NCBI GenBank assembly: GCA_046957575.1
Contig: JBKUOG010000006.1
Span: 1-64,000 of the forward strand
DNA: 64,000 nucleotides
Source of the DNA: UMGS1370 sp046957575
GTDB taxonomy: Bacteria > Bacillota > Clostridia > Lachnospirales > Lachnospiraceae
Direction of reading: 5' to 3'
Below the pieces are notes generated by a model. That model was not told the DNA's origin and did no database searches. It saw only the letters and a list, made by a program, of their open reading frames with translations. Numbering within the stretch: the first letter of the stretch is position 1; every line of letters begins with the position of its first letter. Below, in pieces: positions 7,174 to 16,491 of this stretch. A program made the translations under genes and the position numbers.

Positions 7174-8466
7174 CTAAGACAGCAGATTTTCCACCGCCCT
7201 GCCTTCTGCTCCCTTTAACTCTACTCCTAAAATCCGGGCCAGAGTTGGCCCCTCGTCGATCAAACGCATCGAATCCACCCTGGCGCCTGGCAGAAAATCC
7301 GGGCCGGCGCCTGCAAAAAAGGTCTGATACCCCCGGCGATTCGGATGAAACCCATGGTTTCCCAAATGGTGTGATGGTTCTTTTTTCCTGTCAGCGCTTT
7401 CAAAGGGGCGTGCTGTACCGTCCTGGAAGTACCATCCTTCTTTTGCTTCCAGCACAAATGCGGCGTCAGGATCTGCGCCCATGGATATTGCTTCTTCCTT
7501 CTCAAAAATCTCTTTAATGGGAGAATCTTTCCGCATTTTCCAGGTTTCCAGAAAACGGCGCACTTTGGGAAGCTGTTTCTTATTTTTTACGTAGATGCTG
7601 CAGGAGCCACCGCTTTCTCTGCAAATCACCTGCCATGTGCGGATTCGGCTGCCATCTGAAATCAGCCATCCCGCTTTTTTGAAATAGTAATTTGGATAAG
7701 CAATCTGGCTGGTATCCATCTGATAATGATCTCCCAGCAAAACCAAATCCGTATCTTTTTCCCACCCCATCTCCTTTAACATGGCAAACAGTTCTCCCAG
7801 ACGTCTGTCATGGCGCAGCAGCGCTTCTTTTGCTTCTTTACTGTTTACCCCATAATCATGTCTGTGATTGTCCACATCCGTCCAGTGCACCAGGCTTAAA
7901 TCCGGCTCATATTTTTTCATGGAATACAAAAAGCAGGACTGAACGAAATTATCCAGATCGGGCTGACAAAATCCTTTCATCAAATGGCCGAATCGCTTAT
8001 ACAGATCCACCTGAAACAGTGGAGAACCGTTGACAAATGATACCATTATCTGATTCTGCCATACATGGTTTGCCCAGACTTCCGGAAGATTCCAGCGAAT
8101 CTTTGCTCCCCCTGTCACTGGCCAGAGAAATGCGGCTGTTTTCATTCCCTTTTTCTCTGCTTCCTCATAAATGGTATGGCCATTTATAAATCTTCTCTGC
8201 CAAAACCAGTCCGGTTTTTTCCTCCATGGCTGAAACCTAAGGTTATTAACCACTCCATGAGTCTTAGGCCAGCAGCCTGTCACAATGGATGCATGGGCCG
8301 GATAGGTCAAACTCGGATAGACGCTTTCTACATGAGAACACAAAGCGGCCTTTTCAAAAAATTCCCGAAAATTCGGCATCTGCTTCATGTCCTCTAAGTC
8401 ACATTCTCCCACAGCGTCCAGAGAAATTACAATCATCCTGCGGGCTTTCATTCCATTATTTTTCAT
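7174..8466 (-). CDS. Alkaline-phosphatase-fold phosphodiesterase / nucleotide pyrophosphatase
   Basis: The 430-residue protein fits the type I phosphodiesterase/nucleotide pyrophosphatase family, zinc-dependent hydrolases of phosphodiester or pyrophosphate bonds. Visible landmarks are the first metal ligand in ISLDAVGE (residue about 16), the nucleophile Thr in YPSLTYPAHASIVTG (about 53), a second metal set in HWTDVDNHRHDYG (about 195-205), LLGDHYQMD (about 250), and HHLGNHGFHP (about 370). No signal peptide is present, so it acts in the cytoplasm. It overlaps the end of rarA by 11 nt and carries its own AAAGGAG 7 nt before the ATG, so the two are cotranscribed. The substrate is unknown. Confidence 0.85.
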   Translation of the reverse strand: MKNNGMKARRMIVISLDAVGECDLEDMKQMPNFREFFEKAALCSHVESVYPSLTYPAHASIVTGCWPKTHGVVNNLRFQPWRKKPDWFWQRRFINGHTIYEEAEKKGMKTAAFLWPVTGGAKIRWNLPEVWANHVWQNQIMVSFVNGSPLFQVDLYKRFGHLMKGFCQPDLDNFVQSCFLYSMKKYEPDLSLVHWTDVDNHRHDYGVNSKEAKEALLRHDRRLGELFAMLKEMGWEKDTDLVLLGDHYQMDTSQIAYPNYYFKKAGWLISDGSRIRTWQVICRESGGSCSIYVKNKKQLPKVRRFLETWKMRKDSPIKEIFEKEEAISMGADPDAAFVLEAKEGWYFQDGTARPFESADRKKEPSHHLGNHGFHPNRRGYQTFFAGAGPDFLPGARVDSMRLIDEGPTLARILGVELKGAEGRAVENLLS

Positions 8467-9787
8467 CTGTAAACTCCTTTAGAAACGCTAAATGATCACG
8501 TATCTGCTTTTCATAGCCAATCTCTGTAGGAACATAAAAACTGCTTCCCTCCAGTCCGTCCGGCAGGTACTGCTGCTTTACATAATGGTTGGGATAATCA
8601 TGGGCATACAGATATCCCTGTCCATGTCCCAGTTTTTCTGCTCCTTTGTAGTGTTTGTCCTGTAAATGCACAGGAACCGACATTGTCCTTGTCTCTTTGA
8701 CTGTCTCCATAGCCTGAAAGACTGCCATGCAGGCCGCATTGCTCTTAGGGGCTGACGCCACATAGGTAACTGCCTGAGACAAAATAATCTGCGCTTCCGG
8801 CATCCCGATCCTCTCGATGGCCTGGGCTGCGCTGACAGCCACAGTCAGGGCCTGGGGATCTGCATTTCCTACATCTTCTGACGCACAAATCATAATCCGT
8901 CTGGCAATAAATTTGATATCTTCTCCTGCATACAGCATTCTCGCCAGATAATAAACCGCTGCATCCGGATCCGAACCTCTCATGCTCTTGATAAATGCAG
9001 ATATGGTATCATAGTGGCTGTCTCCGCTTTTATCATAGCGCACTGCTCTCTTTTGGATGCACTCCTGGGCCACAGATAAATCAATATGAATCACGCCGTC
9101 AGCGCTTCTTTCCGTAGTCATAATGCCCAGCTCAATGGCATTTAAAGCTGCCCTGGCATCCCCGTTTGCCACGTCCGCCAGAAACTCCATGGCATCTTCT
9201 TCTATCTGTGCCCGGTAAGTTCCCATGCCCCGCTCTTCGTCTGAGACAGCGCGCCGAAGCAATTCTTTGATATCCTCTTTTTCCAAAGGCTTCAGCTCAA
9301 AAATACGGGATCTGGATATAAGCGCTCCGTTGACTTCAAAATACGGATTCTCTGTAGTCGCGCCGATTAAAATCAGCGTGCCGTCTTCTACAAAAGGCAG
9401 CAGGTAATCCTGCTGGCTTTTATTAAAGCGGTGGATCTCGTCTACAAACAGGATAGTCTTTTTTCCATACATCCCCAGCAAATCCTTAGCTTCTTTTACC
9501 ACATCTTCCATATCCTTTTTGCCGGCCACTGTGGCATTGATCTGTTTAAATTCTGCACTGGTAGTCCCTGCTATCACTTTCGCCAATGTGGTCTTTCCCG
9601 TTCCGGGAGGACCGTAAAAAATAATAGAGCTGATTTTATCTGCCTTGATAGCCCGGTAAAGCAGTTTATCCTTTCCAATAATATGCTGCTGTCCCACCAC
9701 CTCGTCTAACGTCCTTGGACGCAGGCGGGATGCCAGAGGGGATTCTGTCTCTCTGGCCGTCTCTCTCATATAATCAAATAAATCCAT
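8456..9787 (-). CDS. rarA: Replication-associated recombination protein A (MgsA/RarA AAA+ ATPase)
   Basis: The 443-residue product is a full-length RarA, a clamp-loader-like AAA+ ATPase that acts at stalled replication forks and gaps. It has the N-terminal RPRTLDEVVGQQHI block, Walker A GPPGTGKTT (about residue 59), Walker B ILFVDEIHRF (about 112), and sensor 1 in LIGATTENP. The C-terminal half holds the conserved tetramerisation region ending in GYEKQIRDHLAFL. The downstream phosphodiesterase overlaps it. The polysaccharide deacetylase gene ends 48 bp upstream. Confidence 0.95.
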   Translation of the reverse strand: MDLFDYMRETARETESPLASRLRPRTLDEVVGQQHIIGKDKLLYRAIKADKISSIIFYGPPGTGKTTLAKVIAGTTSAEFKQINATVAGKKDMEDVVKEAKDLLGMYGKKTILFVDEIHRFNKSQQDYLLPFVEDGTLILIGATTENPYFEVNGALISRSRIFELKPLEKEDIKELLRRAVSDEERGMGTYRAQIEEDAMEFLADVANGDARAALNAIELGIMTTERSADGVIHIDLSVAQECIQKRAVRYDKSGDSHYDTISAFIKSMRGSDPDAAVYYLARMLYAGEDIKFIARRIMICASEDVGNADPQALTVAVSAAQAIERIGMPEAQIILSQAVTYVASAPKSNAACMAVFQAMETVKETRTMSVPVHLQDKHYKGAEKLGHGQGYLYAHDYPNHYVKQQYLPDGLEGSSFYVPTEIGYEKQIRDHLAFLKEFTDEK

Positions 9788-9835
9788 AATCGTTCCCTTT
9801 TCAATCGTGGCTGATCAGGACAAACTCCTCTCCTG

Positions 9836-10528
9836 TCAGTCAATCATCAGTTCATCTGCTGTAACAAAAGTATATCCCTGCGCCTTCAGCGTGTCAACGA
9901 TTTCTAAAGCCGATTCTACCGATGTAGGGAAAATATCGTGCATTAAAATAATGTCCCCGTCTTCTACTTTTTTTAACACCCGTTTTGTAATCTTGGGCGT
10001 GTTCTGATATTTCCAGTCCAGACTGTCCACAGACCAAAAAACCGGCGTTAAATCCATTTTTTCCGCCAGTTCTTCATTCCAGTCCCCATAAGGCGGCCGC
10101 AGATACTCCGGCTCTTTTCCTGTGATTTCCCTGATGATTTTCCCGGTTTTTTCTACTGAATTCTGAACTTTCTCAATCCCTTCCCCGGTCATCTGGACAT
10201 GACTGTATCCATGATTGCCAATTAAATGACCATCTTGTTTCATCTGCTGGATCAATTCCTCATTTCCTTCTATGTTGGCTCCCATCAGAAAAAAAGTTGC
10301 CTTTACCCCTCGTTTTTTTAACCCATCCAGCAATTCTCTGGTATAGATGCGGTGGGGTCCGTCATCAAAGGTCAGCGCCACTGTCTTATTCTGCCAGTCC
10401 GGATTTCCCATAGTTCCCGCCTCCGCTGTCTTTTTAGACGCGCCCCCCAGTGTGATATACAGCAATATTAAAAGCAATATCAAATCCGTCCCCACTGCCA
10501 GCAATAACTGGCCGATTTTCTTTTTCAT
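9836..10528 (-). CDS. Polysaccharide deacetylase, membrane-anchored
   Basis: The 230-residue product starts with an N-terminal membrane anchor (residues 5-28) followed by a NodB-homology domain. The metal and catalytic residues are in place: LTFDDGP with Asp55/Asp56, the HxxxH pair His106/His110 in GNHGYSH, and RPPYGDW at 144-150. Such enzymes remove acetyl groups from peptidoglycan, chitin-like or xylan polymers outside the cell. A longer frame reaching to 10678 has no ribosome site, while AAGGAG lies 7 nt before the ATG at 10528. A terminator between GH43 and this gene suggests it is transcribed separately from the glycan locus. The exact polymer is unknown. Confidence 0.9.
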   Translation of the reverse strand: MKKKIGQLLLAVGTDLILLLILLYITLGGASKKTAEAGTMGNPDWQNKTVALTFDDGPHRIYTRELLDGLKKRGVKATFFLMGANIEGNEELIQQMKQDGHLIGNHGYSHVQMTGEGIEKVQNSVEKTGKIIREITGKEPEYLRPPYGDWNEELAEKMDLTPVFWSVDSLDWKYQNTPKITKRVLKKVEDGDIILMHDIFPTSVESALEIVDTLKAQGYTFVTADELMID

Positions 10529-10570
10529 TTCCCGCTCCTTCCTGCTTTTACAATATATGCAGGCGGGGCA

Positions 10571-10616
10571 GAAAATAGAAACAGTGTACAGGGGCAACAC
10601 GCCTCCCTGTACACTG
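10571..10616 (-). terminator. Terminator at the end of the sulfatase/GH43 operon
   Basis: A perfect 12-bp stem (CAGTGTACAGGG / CCCTGTACACTG) is followed on the minus strand by TTTCTATTTTC. It lies about 50 nt after the GH43 stop and before the deacetylase. Confidence 0.7.
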
Positions 10617-10667
10617 ATGCTAACCCCTGTTAAAAGGTCATAATTTATAGAAATTCCAATTCTTATT

Positions 10668-11567
10668 TTAAATTTCAACGACTATTTTTCCATCTATAAA
10701 TTCCATTGGCTCTATGTATACCTGCCGATCTCCTCCAGGTCTTTTGGGATCTGTGTGGGCATGGAATACACAATAATATTGTCCTCCCACTGTCTTAACC
10801 ACGCTGTTATGTCCTGGTCCAGAAATATACGTTCCTGCAGAAAGCACTGGATTGTTTTCATATTTGTAAAACGGCCCCATAGGATGGTCTGCTACTGCAC
10901 ATCCAATCCCATAATCTTTTGAAGCAAACCAGTTTGCCGAATACATCATATGATACTTTCCCTCATGCGCAAGTACAAATGGACCTTCGTTCCAATACTG
11001 TCCATTTCCGCTCGCAGCTCTCTCCCACTCTTGTTCCGGCTGCAATAAGAGTACGCCTTCCCCTTTTACGGATATAAAATCTTCTCCTAATTCTACGACG
11101 TAAACTTCTGATTGCTTTGCTCCATTTACATAGTGATCTGCACCTGCTCTGGAATAATACAAGTAGTTATGTTCTCCATCTTTCAACACGCTGGCATCTA
11201 ACGTACCATATCCAAAATCAAACATTGGCTGTTCGTCCAAAACGTCTTCAAATGGACCTTCCGGACTGTCTGCACAGGCCACCCCAATGCGGAGCGCTTC
11301 TTCTTCAAACTTTTTCCACTGAGCAGTATAATACATATAATACTTTCCACCGAACTCGTAAACCTCCGGTGCCCAAAAGCAGGAATTTCCAAAACTTTTT
11401 TGGGATGCCTGATAACAAATGTGGGGATCTGACCAATCTGTCAGGTTTTCGGATTCCCAGCAATAATAACCGTTAAACTGGCTAGTCGCATACAGATAGT
11501 ATTTTCCCTTTGCTGCCAAAATATAGGGATCGCCTATATTGGTAATTGAAATAGGTTTTATCTTCAT
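10668..11567 (-). CDS. Glycoside hydrolase family 43
   Basis: The 299-residue protein is a single-domain five-bladed-propeller glycosidase of family GH43, which removes arabinose, xylose or galactose units from plant or host glycans. The three acidic residues fall where expected: Asp13 in NIGDPYI (general base), Asp124 in GTLDASVL (pKa modulator) and Glu194 in YWNEGPFVL (general acid). There is no signal peptide, so it works on imported oligosaccharides in the cytoplasm. GGAGG precedes the ATG at 11567, which lies 16 nt after the sulfatase stop; a longer frame inside the sulfatase gene is rejected. It is the last gene of the ABC importer-sulfatase operon, suggesting a sulfated, pentose- or galactose-containing substrate. 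Confidence 0.9.
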   Translation of the reverse strand: MKIKPISITNIGDPYILAAKGKYYLYATSQFNGYYCWESENLTDWSDPHICYQASQKSFGNSCFWAPEVYEFGGKYYMYYTAQWKKFEEEALRIGVACADSPEGPFEDVLDEQPMFDFGYGTLDASVLKDGEHNYLYYSRAGADHYVNGAKQSEVYVVELGEDFISVKGEGVLLLQPEQEWERAASGNGQYWNEGPFVLAHEGKYHMMYSANWFASKDYGIGCAVADHPMGPFYKYENNPVLSAGTYISGPGHNSVVKTVGGQYYCVFHAHTDPKRPGGDRQVYIEPMEFIDGKIVVEI

Positions 11568-11583
11568 TCTTTCCTCCATCTGA

Positions 11584-13146
11584 TTATCTGGATTGGTGGT
11601 TGCAGCATTTGTAAAGCAATTCATCTTTCCGGATTCCAGTATCTCCTGAATGGGCATTATCAAACCAGTATCCATCCGGATTCGTTTTCACCCTGTATCT
11701 GCGGTGAGGCGCTGGTATTACATCTTCCTGTTTCAGCATTGCAGCAACCAGTTCCTGTAGCATATCTTCTTTTACAGAGGCATATTCTTCCTGATTCCAC
11801 AGATTATTTAATTCCATCGGATCCGCTTTTAAATCGTACAAGCAGCCCCTGCCCATCATATCTTCCTGAAGTTTAAACGAAGCCTTTCGGATCATTCTTA
11901 CTGCCCCGCACTGGGTCCAGGTATTGAGACAGTCAAAACGGGTAATTTCCGGATCTGCCGCGCCTTCTTCCGGCAAGGTGAGGGCATCTTCCTCATTCCA
12001 GTACCGTCCGCCAAATCCACTTTCTGAATATGCGGTTGCAAACTCTTTTTCGGGAATATCTTGGTTTTTCAAAAGCGGAAGAATATTCTTTCCCTGGCAT
12101 CCGTAAGGAACTTCCGCGCCAATTATTTTACATAAAGCAGGAAGAATATCCACAATGCTGACAAAGTTCTGATCCTGTTTTCCTACTGCTGCAATTCCTG
12201 GTCCTTTCCACACCATCGGAATGTGTGTCAGAACATCTGGCAGATCTACACCCTTTCGGATAAGACCATATTCTCCACCAAAATCCCCATGATCAGAAAG
12301 GTATATCACAATGGTATCATCTTCCAAATCCCGTTCTTTTAATCCGGTAACCAGACGTTTGAACTGGTCATCAATCAGTCGCAGCATTCCGAGATAGTTG
12401 GAACGGCACCGCAAAATTCTCTGATCGATCTCATCTCCCAACACCTGTTCCCATACTCCTCTAAGCCACTGAAATCTGGGTCCCTTTTTTTCAAGTTCTT
12501 CTGCTCCGGTAATCTCCGGCAGGCTTTCCGGCGGGAACATATTAAAGTATGGCTCTGGCACCTGATAAGGGTTATGTGGTTCTGCAAAAGATAGCCATAC
12601 AAAAAATGGTTCCTTTTTCTCTAATCCGTCAATAAACTGGAAACAGGAAGAAACATTCCGGTAAGGATGCTGAACCTCTACTCCTCCTGGGGACGGCTGA
12701 TGGGTTTCCATATGATTTGTATTTAAAAGAAATTCTGCAAATTCCTTTTCGTCCGGAGTTTCATTGATTTCCCCCTCATTTCCCAGATGTCCTGTTTCTG
12801 CTACAAAATCAAAGTCCTCCCGTTTGTGATGGGAATGATTTTTTCCACATAAAGCGGTAGTATAACCATTTTCCTTTAAAACGTCTAAAAGGTCTTTTGT
12901 ATAGATGGCATCTTCTTCATTATGATTGGTACGAACCTTATGAGAAGAAGTATATCTTCCGGTAAACATACTTACTCTGGCCGGCATACAGGTAGGATTG
13001 GAGGTGTAAGCATTGCAAAAGTCCACTCCGCCTTCTGCCCACTGGTCTAAAAATGGCATGGTATCCAGGCAGTATCCTCTGCTTTTTCTTAAGTCCTGTC
13101 TCTGTTGATCCGTCATTACAATAATAATATTTGGCTTTTTATTCAC
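11584..13146 (-). CDS. Sulfatase (Cys-type, formylglycine-dependent)
   Basis: The 520-residue product is a family S1 sulfatase. It opens with the metal-binding NIIIVMTDQQR, and the activation motif CMPAR is at residues 53-57 in SNPTCMPARVSMFTGRY; the Cys must be oxidised to formylglycine, in anaerobes by a radical-SAM maturase (anSME), which is not in this window. A second metal cluster is visible in YLSDHGDFGGEYG. No signal peptide is seen, so it desulfates oligosaccharides after import. It lies 12 nt downstream of the second permease and is followed by GH43. The sugar substrate cannot be read from the sequence. Confidence 0.93.
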   Translation of the reverse strand: MNKKPNIIIVMTDQQRQDLRKSRGYCLDTMPFLDQWAEGGVDFCNAYTSNPTCMPARVSMFTGRYTSSHKVRTNHNEEDAIYTKDLLDVLKENGYTTALCGKNHSHHKREDFDFVAETGHLGNEGEINETPDEKEFAEFLLNTNHMETHQPSPGGVEVQHPYRNVSSCFQFIDGLEKKEPFFVWLSFAEPHNPYQVPEPYFNMFPPESLPEITGAEELEKKGPRFQWLRGVWEQVLGDEIDQRILRCRSNYLGMLRLIDDQFKRLVTGLKERDLEDDTIVIYLSDHGDFGGEYGLIRKGVDLPDVLTHIPMVWKGPGIAAVGKQDQNFVSIVDILPALCKIIGAEVPYGCQGKNILPLLKNQDIPEKEFATAYSESGFGGRYWNEEDALTLPEEGAADPEITRFDCLNTWTQCGAVRMIRKASFKLQEDMMGRGCLYDLKADPMELNNLWNQEEYASVKEDMLQELVAAMLKQEDVIPAPHRRYRVKTNPDGYWFDNAHSGDTGIRKDELLYKCCNHQSR

Positions 13147-13158
13147 GTCAATATCCCC

Positions 13159-14001
13159 CTATTTCACAGAGCTGTCAAGCTGTCCTTCTATAATATAACG
13201 CTGTAAAAATACATACAGCAAAATGATTGGAAGCAGGCCCAAAGCACAGGTTGCGCAGGCTTTCGGAAGATTTCCCACTCCATTATACTGATTAAAAGCA
13301 GCCTTAATTACCAGGATGATGGTATGTTTCGACTTATCCTGGAGCAAATACATAGGCATCAGGTATTGGTTCCAGCAGGCTGTAGCAGCGATAATCACAC
13401 GAGTAACTGTAATTGCCTTTAGCTGCGGCATAATAATGTAGAAAAAAGTCTGTAATGTACTGGCGCCATCAATGGTTGCTGCTTCATCCAGAGCAATCGG
13501 AATCGTCTTTACAAAGTTAATATACATAAACAATGTAGCTGGGATTCCCGTTGCTGCTAATAGCAATGCCAGACCCCATAAGGTATTTGACATATGAAAC
13601 TTAACCATAAGAGAATAGGTACCTACTAGCAATGCAACCGCAGGAATCATCATAATTGCCATGCTGGACTGGCTCAGAAGTCTTGCCAGACGGCTGTTGC
13701 TTCTGGCAAGGCCATATGCACCTAATGCAGAAATAAAGATCTCCAAAACGACGGTTTCTGCAACTAAAATAATAGAATTTTTAAATCCATTCCATAACTC
13801 ACCGTTCTTTAATACCGATATATAATTTCCCAGATTTAAAACTTTGGGAAAAATCAGTTTTGAGCTGAAATCGGTAGGAGTTCTAAGGGATAAATTAATC
13901 AATATATACAATGGTACCAGATAAATCATTATTAAGACTGCGGCAATGAGATAATTTCCTATCTGCCTTTTCTTTTTGTGATGACTTTTCTGCCCTTTCA
14001 T
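13159..14001 (-). CDS. Carbohydrate ABC transporter permease (MalG type)
   Basis: The 280-residue protein has six predicted membrane segments and the EAA loop that docks the ATPase, visible as ALDEAATIDGAST near residue 190. It is the MalG-like half of a CUT1 importer. Its start overlaps the stop of the MalF-like permease by one base (TAATG type), so the two are coupled. No ATP-binding subunit is encoded in the operon; CUT1 systems of Firmicutes often share one MsmX/MsmK-like ATPase encoded elsewhere. Confidence 0.93.
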   Translation of the reverse strand: MKGQKSHHKKKRQIGNYLIAAVLIMIYLVPLYILINLSLRTPTDFSSKLIFPKVLNLGNYISVLKNGELWNGFKNSIILVAETVVLEIFISALGAYGLARSNSRLARLLSQSSMAIMMIPAVALLVGTYSLMVKFHMSNTLWGLALLLAATGIPATLFMYINFVKTIPIALDEAATIDGASTLQTFFYIIMPQLKAITVTRVIIAATACWNQYLMPMYLLQDKSKHTIILVIKAAFNQYNGVGNLPKACATCALGLLPIILLYVFLQRYIIEGQLDSSVK

Positions 14002-14870
14002 TAATACTCCACCTCCTTTTTCTGGAAATATCTGCTGACAGGCAGCGTAATCAGTAAAATAATCAAGAACATTACCAGACCTACTGCCGATGCATAACCG
14101 GCCTTCTCATCATTAAAGTATAAGAGAGAAACATAATAGGAAAGAGACATGGACTGACGGCTTGGGCCGCCTCCGGACATTGCTACAATAATGTCATACA
14201 TCTTAAGTCCGTTAATCAAGTTTGTAATTACGGCTGTTGTAATAGACGGAATCAGCAGCGGCAGAATAATGTGTTTAAACTCCATCCACTTTCCGGCTCC
14301 ATCCAGACGTGCCGCCTCCCTATACATGGACGGAATATTCTGAAGACCTGCCAGATAAATAACCATACAAAGTCCCATATACTGCCAGGAATTGGTCAGC
14401 ATTATCATAATCACAGAAGACCAGCCGGTTTCCATCCAGTAAATTGGATCGATTCCAAATAAGGCCAGCAGTTCATTAAATACACCGCCATCGTATTGAA
14501 CGAAGTAGTATACAATCTGACCCATAATAAAGGCAGAAATCATAATTGGCAGATATAAAACAACACGTACTGCATTTCTGCCTTTAAATTTCCGGTTTAA
14601 GAAAAGAGCTGCTAAAAGTCCCCCAATATTTTGAAGCAATGTAGATCCAAAGCCATAAATCAATGTGTTAATGAAAGATCTCCAGAAAAATCCATCGGCA
14701 AATACGTTTTTGAAGTTGTCTATCCCAATAAACTTCATGCTTTGGGAATACCCGTTCCATCTAAAAAAGGAAAGCCGGATGGTGTTCAGCAGCGGTATTA
14801 AGATAAACACCAGTAGCATAGCCAACGCTGGTATTGACATCCATATATAATCACGTTCTTTCTTTTTCAA
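14001..14870 (-). CDS. Carbohydrate ABC transporter permease (MalF type)
   Basis: The 289-residue membrane protein is the MalF-like partner of the neighbouring permease. Six membrane segments are visible, and the EAA loop reads YREAARLDGAGKWMEF near residue 183. A hairpin lies between the binding-protein gene and this gene and probably lowers transcription of the permeases relative to the binding protein. Confidence 0.93.
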   Translation of the reverse strand: MKKKERDYIWMSIPALAMLLVFILIPLLNTIRLSFFRWNGYSQSMKFIGIDNFKNVFADGFFWRSFINTLIYGFGSTLLQNIGGLLAALFLNRKFKGRNAVRVVLYLPIMISAFIMGQIVYYFVQYDGGVFNELLALFGIDPIYWMETGWSSVIMIMLTNSWQYMGLCMVIYLAGLQNIPSMYREAARLDGAGKWMEFKHIILPLLIPSITTAVITNLINGLKMYDIIVAMSGGGPSRQSMSLSYYVSLLYFNDEKAGYASAVGLVMFLIILLITLPVSRYFQKKEVEY

Positions 14871-14885
14871 CGCTTTTCCTCCTTA

Positions 14886-14919
14886 TGAAAAGGCTGCTGC
14901 ATATCATTCTGCAGCAGCC
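14886..14919 (-). terminator. Intercistronic hairpin, partial terminator
   Basis: A perfect 10-bp stem (GGCTGCTGCA / TGCAGCAGCC, loop of 8) followed by TTTTC on the minus strand stands between the solute-binding protein and the permeases. Such hairpins usually attenuate transcription or stabilise the upstream mRNA so that the binding protein is made in excess. Confidence 0.6.
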
Positions 14920-14934
14920 CTTCTTCAACTATCA

Positions 14935-16278
14935 CTATTCTTTTGACATCTCGTATAAATCGGTATAGTTTTCATTCAGATAAGTACGAACTGCTTCAAT
15001 TCCGCTCTCACTGTGGTCTTCCATCAGCATATTCCAGGCATTTCCAAAGATCTGCCACATACCAGTAGGCATATACTTACGATCCCAAAGGTTTTCGTAA
15101 CGAATGTTGCGGTCTGCACATTTCTCTTTCATGGTGTTAAAGTAAGCCAGGCCCTGATTCTCGGAAATGTCCATAGAAGATTTCAAACATACAATATTTC
15201 CTGTTTCATTGGTAAGGGTAACGGCATTTTCCGGACGGCTCATAAACTCTAAAAACGCCTTTGCTGCATCAATATTCGGGCTGTCTTTCCAAATACCAAA
15301 GGTATCGCCTTCGCCGATTCCCACAAATTCCTGACCGCCTTCTTTAGATGCCAGACTAGGCAGGAAAGCAAAGTTTCCTTCTGGATTGGTGTTGTAGCAG
15401 GTCTGCAGCATGGTAACGCCATTTCCAATCATAAAAGCAGCTTTATTTGTAACAAAGCGCTCTGTTGTATCGGTTGTCTGGATGGTTGCAAAATCTTCAA
15501 AGTAATATCCGTTGTCAAGGCAGCGGGCACCAAACTGAAGCAGCGGAACAAAGGACTGCCAATCATAGGTACCATTTAAGACTGCCTCGGAATCCTGTGC
15601 CAGTTCTCCATCATAGGATACCCAGGTTCCGGCAACATTTGCTAACAATCCTGCATTCGGATTAGAGCCAATAGGAGTATAACCTGCATCCTTAATCTTC
15701 TGGCAGGCTTCCTCAAAATCAGCCCATGTATGAAGCTCATAAATATCTACGCCTGCTGCTTCACATACATCCAGATTTACAAGGGTTCCATTTGCTACCT
15801 CGGACAGCATTAACACATAAATTGCACCGTCATCATCCTGAATAACACCAAGAGCAGACTCATCATAGTCTGAAACCCAGGGTTCATCTCTTAAATCCAG
15901 TAAATACTCTTTATATCGGAGAATGGACCATCCATGAGTCTGGAATACATCTGGCAATGTCTGGGATGCCATTCGGGTTTTTAACGTATTTTCATAATCC
16001 GTTCCATATTCAGAAATCTGTACTTCACAGCCGCTTTCTGCTTCAAACTTATCTACAAGCTGCGCAAATACTTCCGACTGGCTTCCAGTATACATATCAG
16101 CAACTTCTATCTGAACTCCGTCGAAAGGCTTGCTGCCTTCTGCAGCATCGCTTTCTCCTGCATTAGCAGAAGATTCTGCTGCGCTCGTTGTTTCATCTCC
16201 TGTTTCTAAAGAAACGGAACAGGCGGTAAGGGACATAGCCAAACCTAAACTAAGTAAAACAGATAATTTTTTCTTCAT
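14935..16278 (-). CDS. Extracellular solute-binding lipoprotein of the sugar ABC importer
   Basis: The 447-residue product carries a lipoprotein signal peptide with lipobox SLTAC (Cys20), a short Ser/Glu-rich linker, and a family 1 solute-binding fold (GSQSEVFAQLVDKFEAESG; RMASQTLPDVFQTHGW). It would sit on the outer membrane face and deliver an oligosaccharide to the two permeases. It is the first gene of the operon (SBP, MalF, MalG, sulfatase, GH43). AAGGAGG lies before the ATG. A 151-bp MITE is inserted 21 bp upstream and lies in its leader or promoter region. The AraC gene is divergent. Confidence 0.93.
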   Translation of the reverse strand: MKKKLSVLLSLGLAMSLTACSVSLETGDETTSAAESSANAGESDAAEGSKPFDGVQIEVADMYTGSQSEVFAQLVDKFEAESGCEVQISEYGTDYENTLKTRMASQTLPDVFQTHGWSILRYKEYLLDLRDEPWVSDYDESALGVIQDDDGAIYVLMLSEVANGTLVNLDVCEAAGVDIYELHTWADFEEACQKIKDAGYTPIGSNPNAGLLANVAGTWVSYDGELAQDSEAVLNGTYDWQSFVPLLQFGARCLDNGYYFEDFATIQTTDTTERFVTNKAAFMIGNGVTMLQTCYNTNPEGNFAFLPSLASKEGGQEFVGIGEGDTFGIWKDSPNIDAAKAFLEFMSRPENAVTLTNETGNIVCLKSSMDISENQGLAYFNTMKEKCADRNIRYENLWDRKYMPTGMWQIFGNAWNMLMEDHSESGIEAVRTYLNENYTDLYEMSKE

Positions 16279-16299
16279 TAATTATATCCTCCTTAATTC

Positions 16300-16450
16300 G
16301 TAACAGTTCAGCCATGCATCTTCTTGCCCGCCTGTGGCGGACAAGAAGCGTCTGGCGTCTGCCCTATGAAGATTCAGACAGGAAAACTCTTATGAAAACA
16401 AGCTTTCAACGCTTTTTCCTGTCTGAATCTTCGCATGGCTGAACGGTTAC
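16300..16450 (+). mobile_element. Complete GTAAC palindromic MITE with 8-bp target duplication
   Basis: The 151-bp element has terminal inverted repeats GTAACAGTTCAGCCATGC (16300-16317) and GCATGGCTGAACGGTTAC (16433-16450), 17 of 18 matching. Inside are hairpin B (CTTCTTGCCCGCC-tgt-GGCGGACAAGAAG, 16320-16348) and hairpin A with an 18-bp perfect stem (16369-16386 with 16414-16431). Direct repeats CTTAATTC flank it (16292-16299 and 16451-16458). GTAA ends and 8-bp duplications are typical of the IS66 family, so it is read as an IS66-type MITE. It has no coding capacity. Confidence 0.88.
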
Positions 16451-16479
16451 CTTAATTCTAGCATTCCCACGTGATTTTT

Positions 16480-16491
16480 ACTTTGCAAAGT
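16480..16491. promoter_or_regulatory. Palindrome ACTTTGCAAAGT, candidate AraC-regulator operator
   Basis: A 12-bp perfect palindrome touches the -35 box of the araC-type gene and lies in the only intergenic region shared with the sugar operon. A weak TAGAAT reading toward the operon is nearby at about 16455-16460. Binding by the adjacent AraC protein is inferred from position. Confidence 0.4.
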
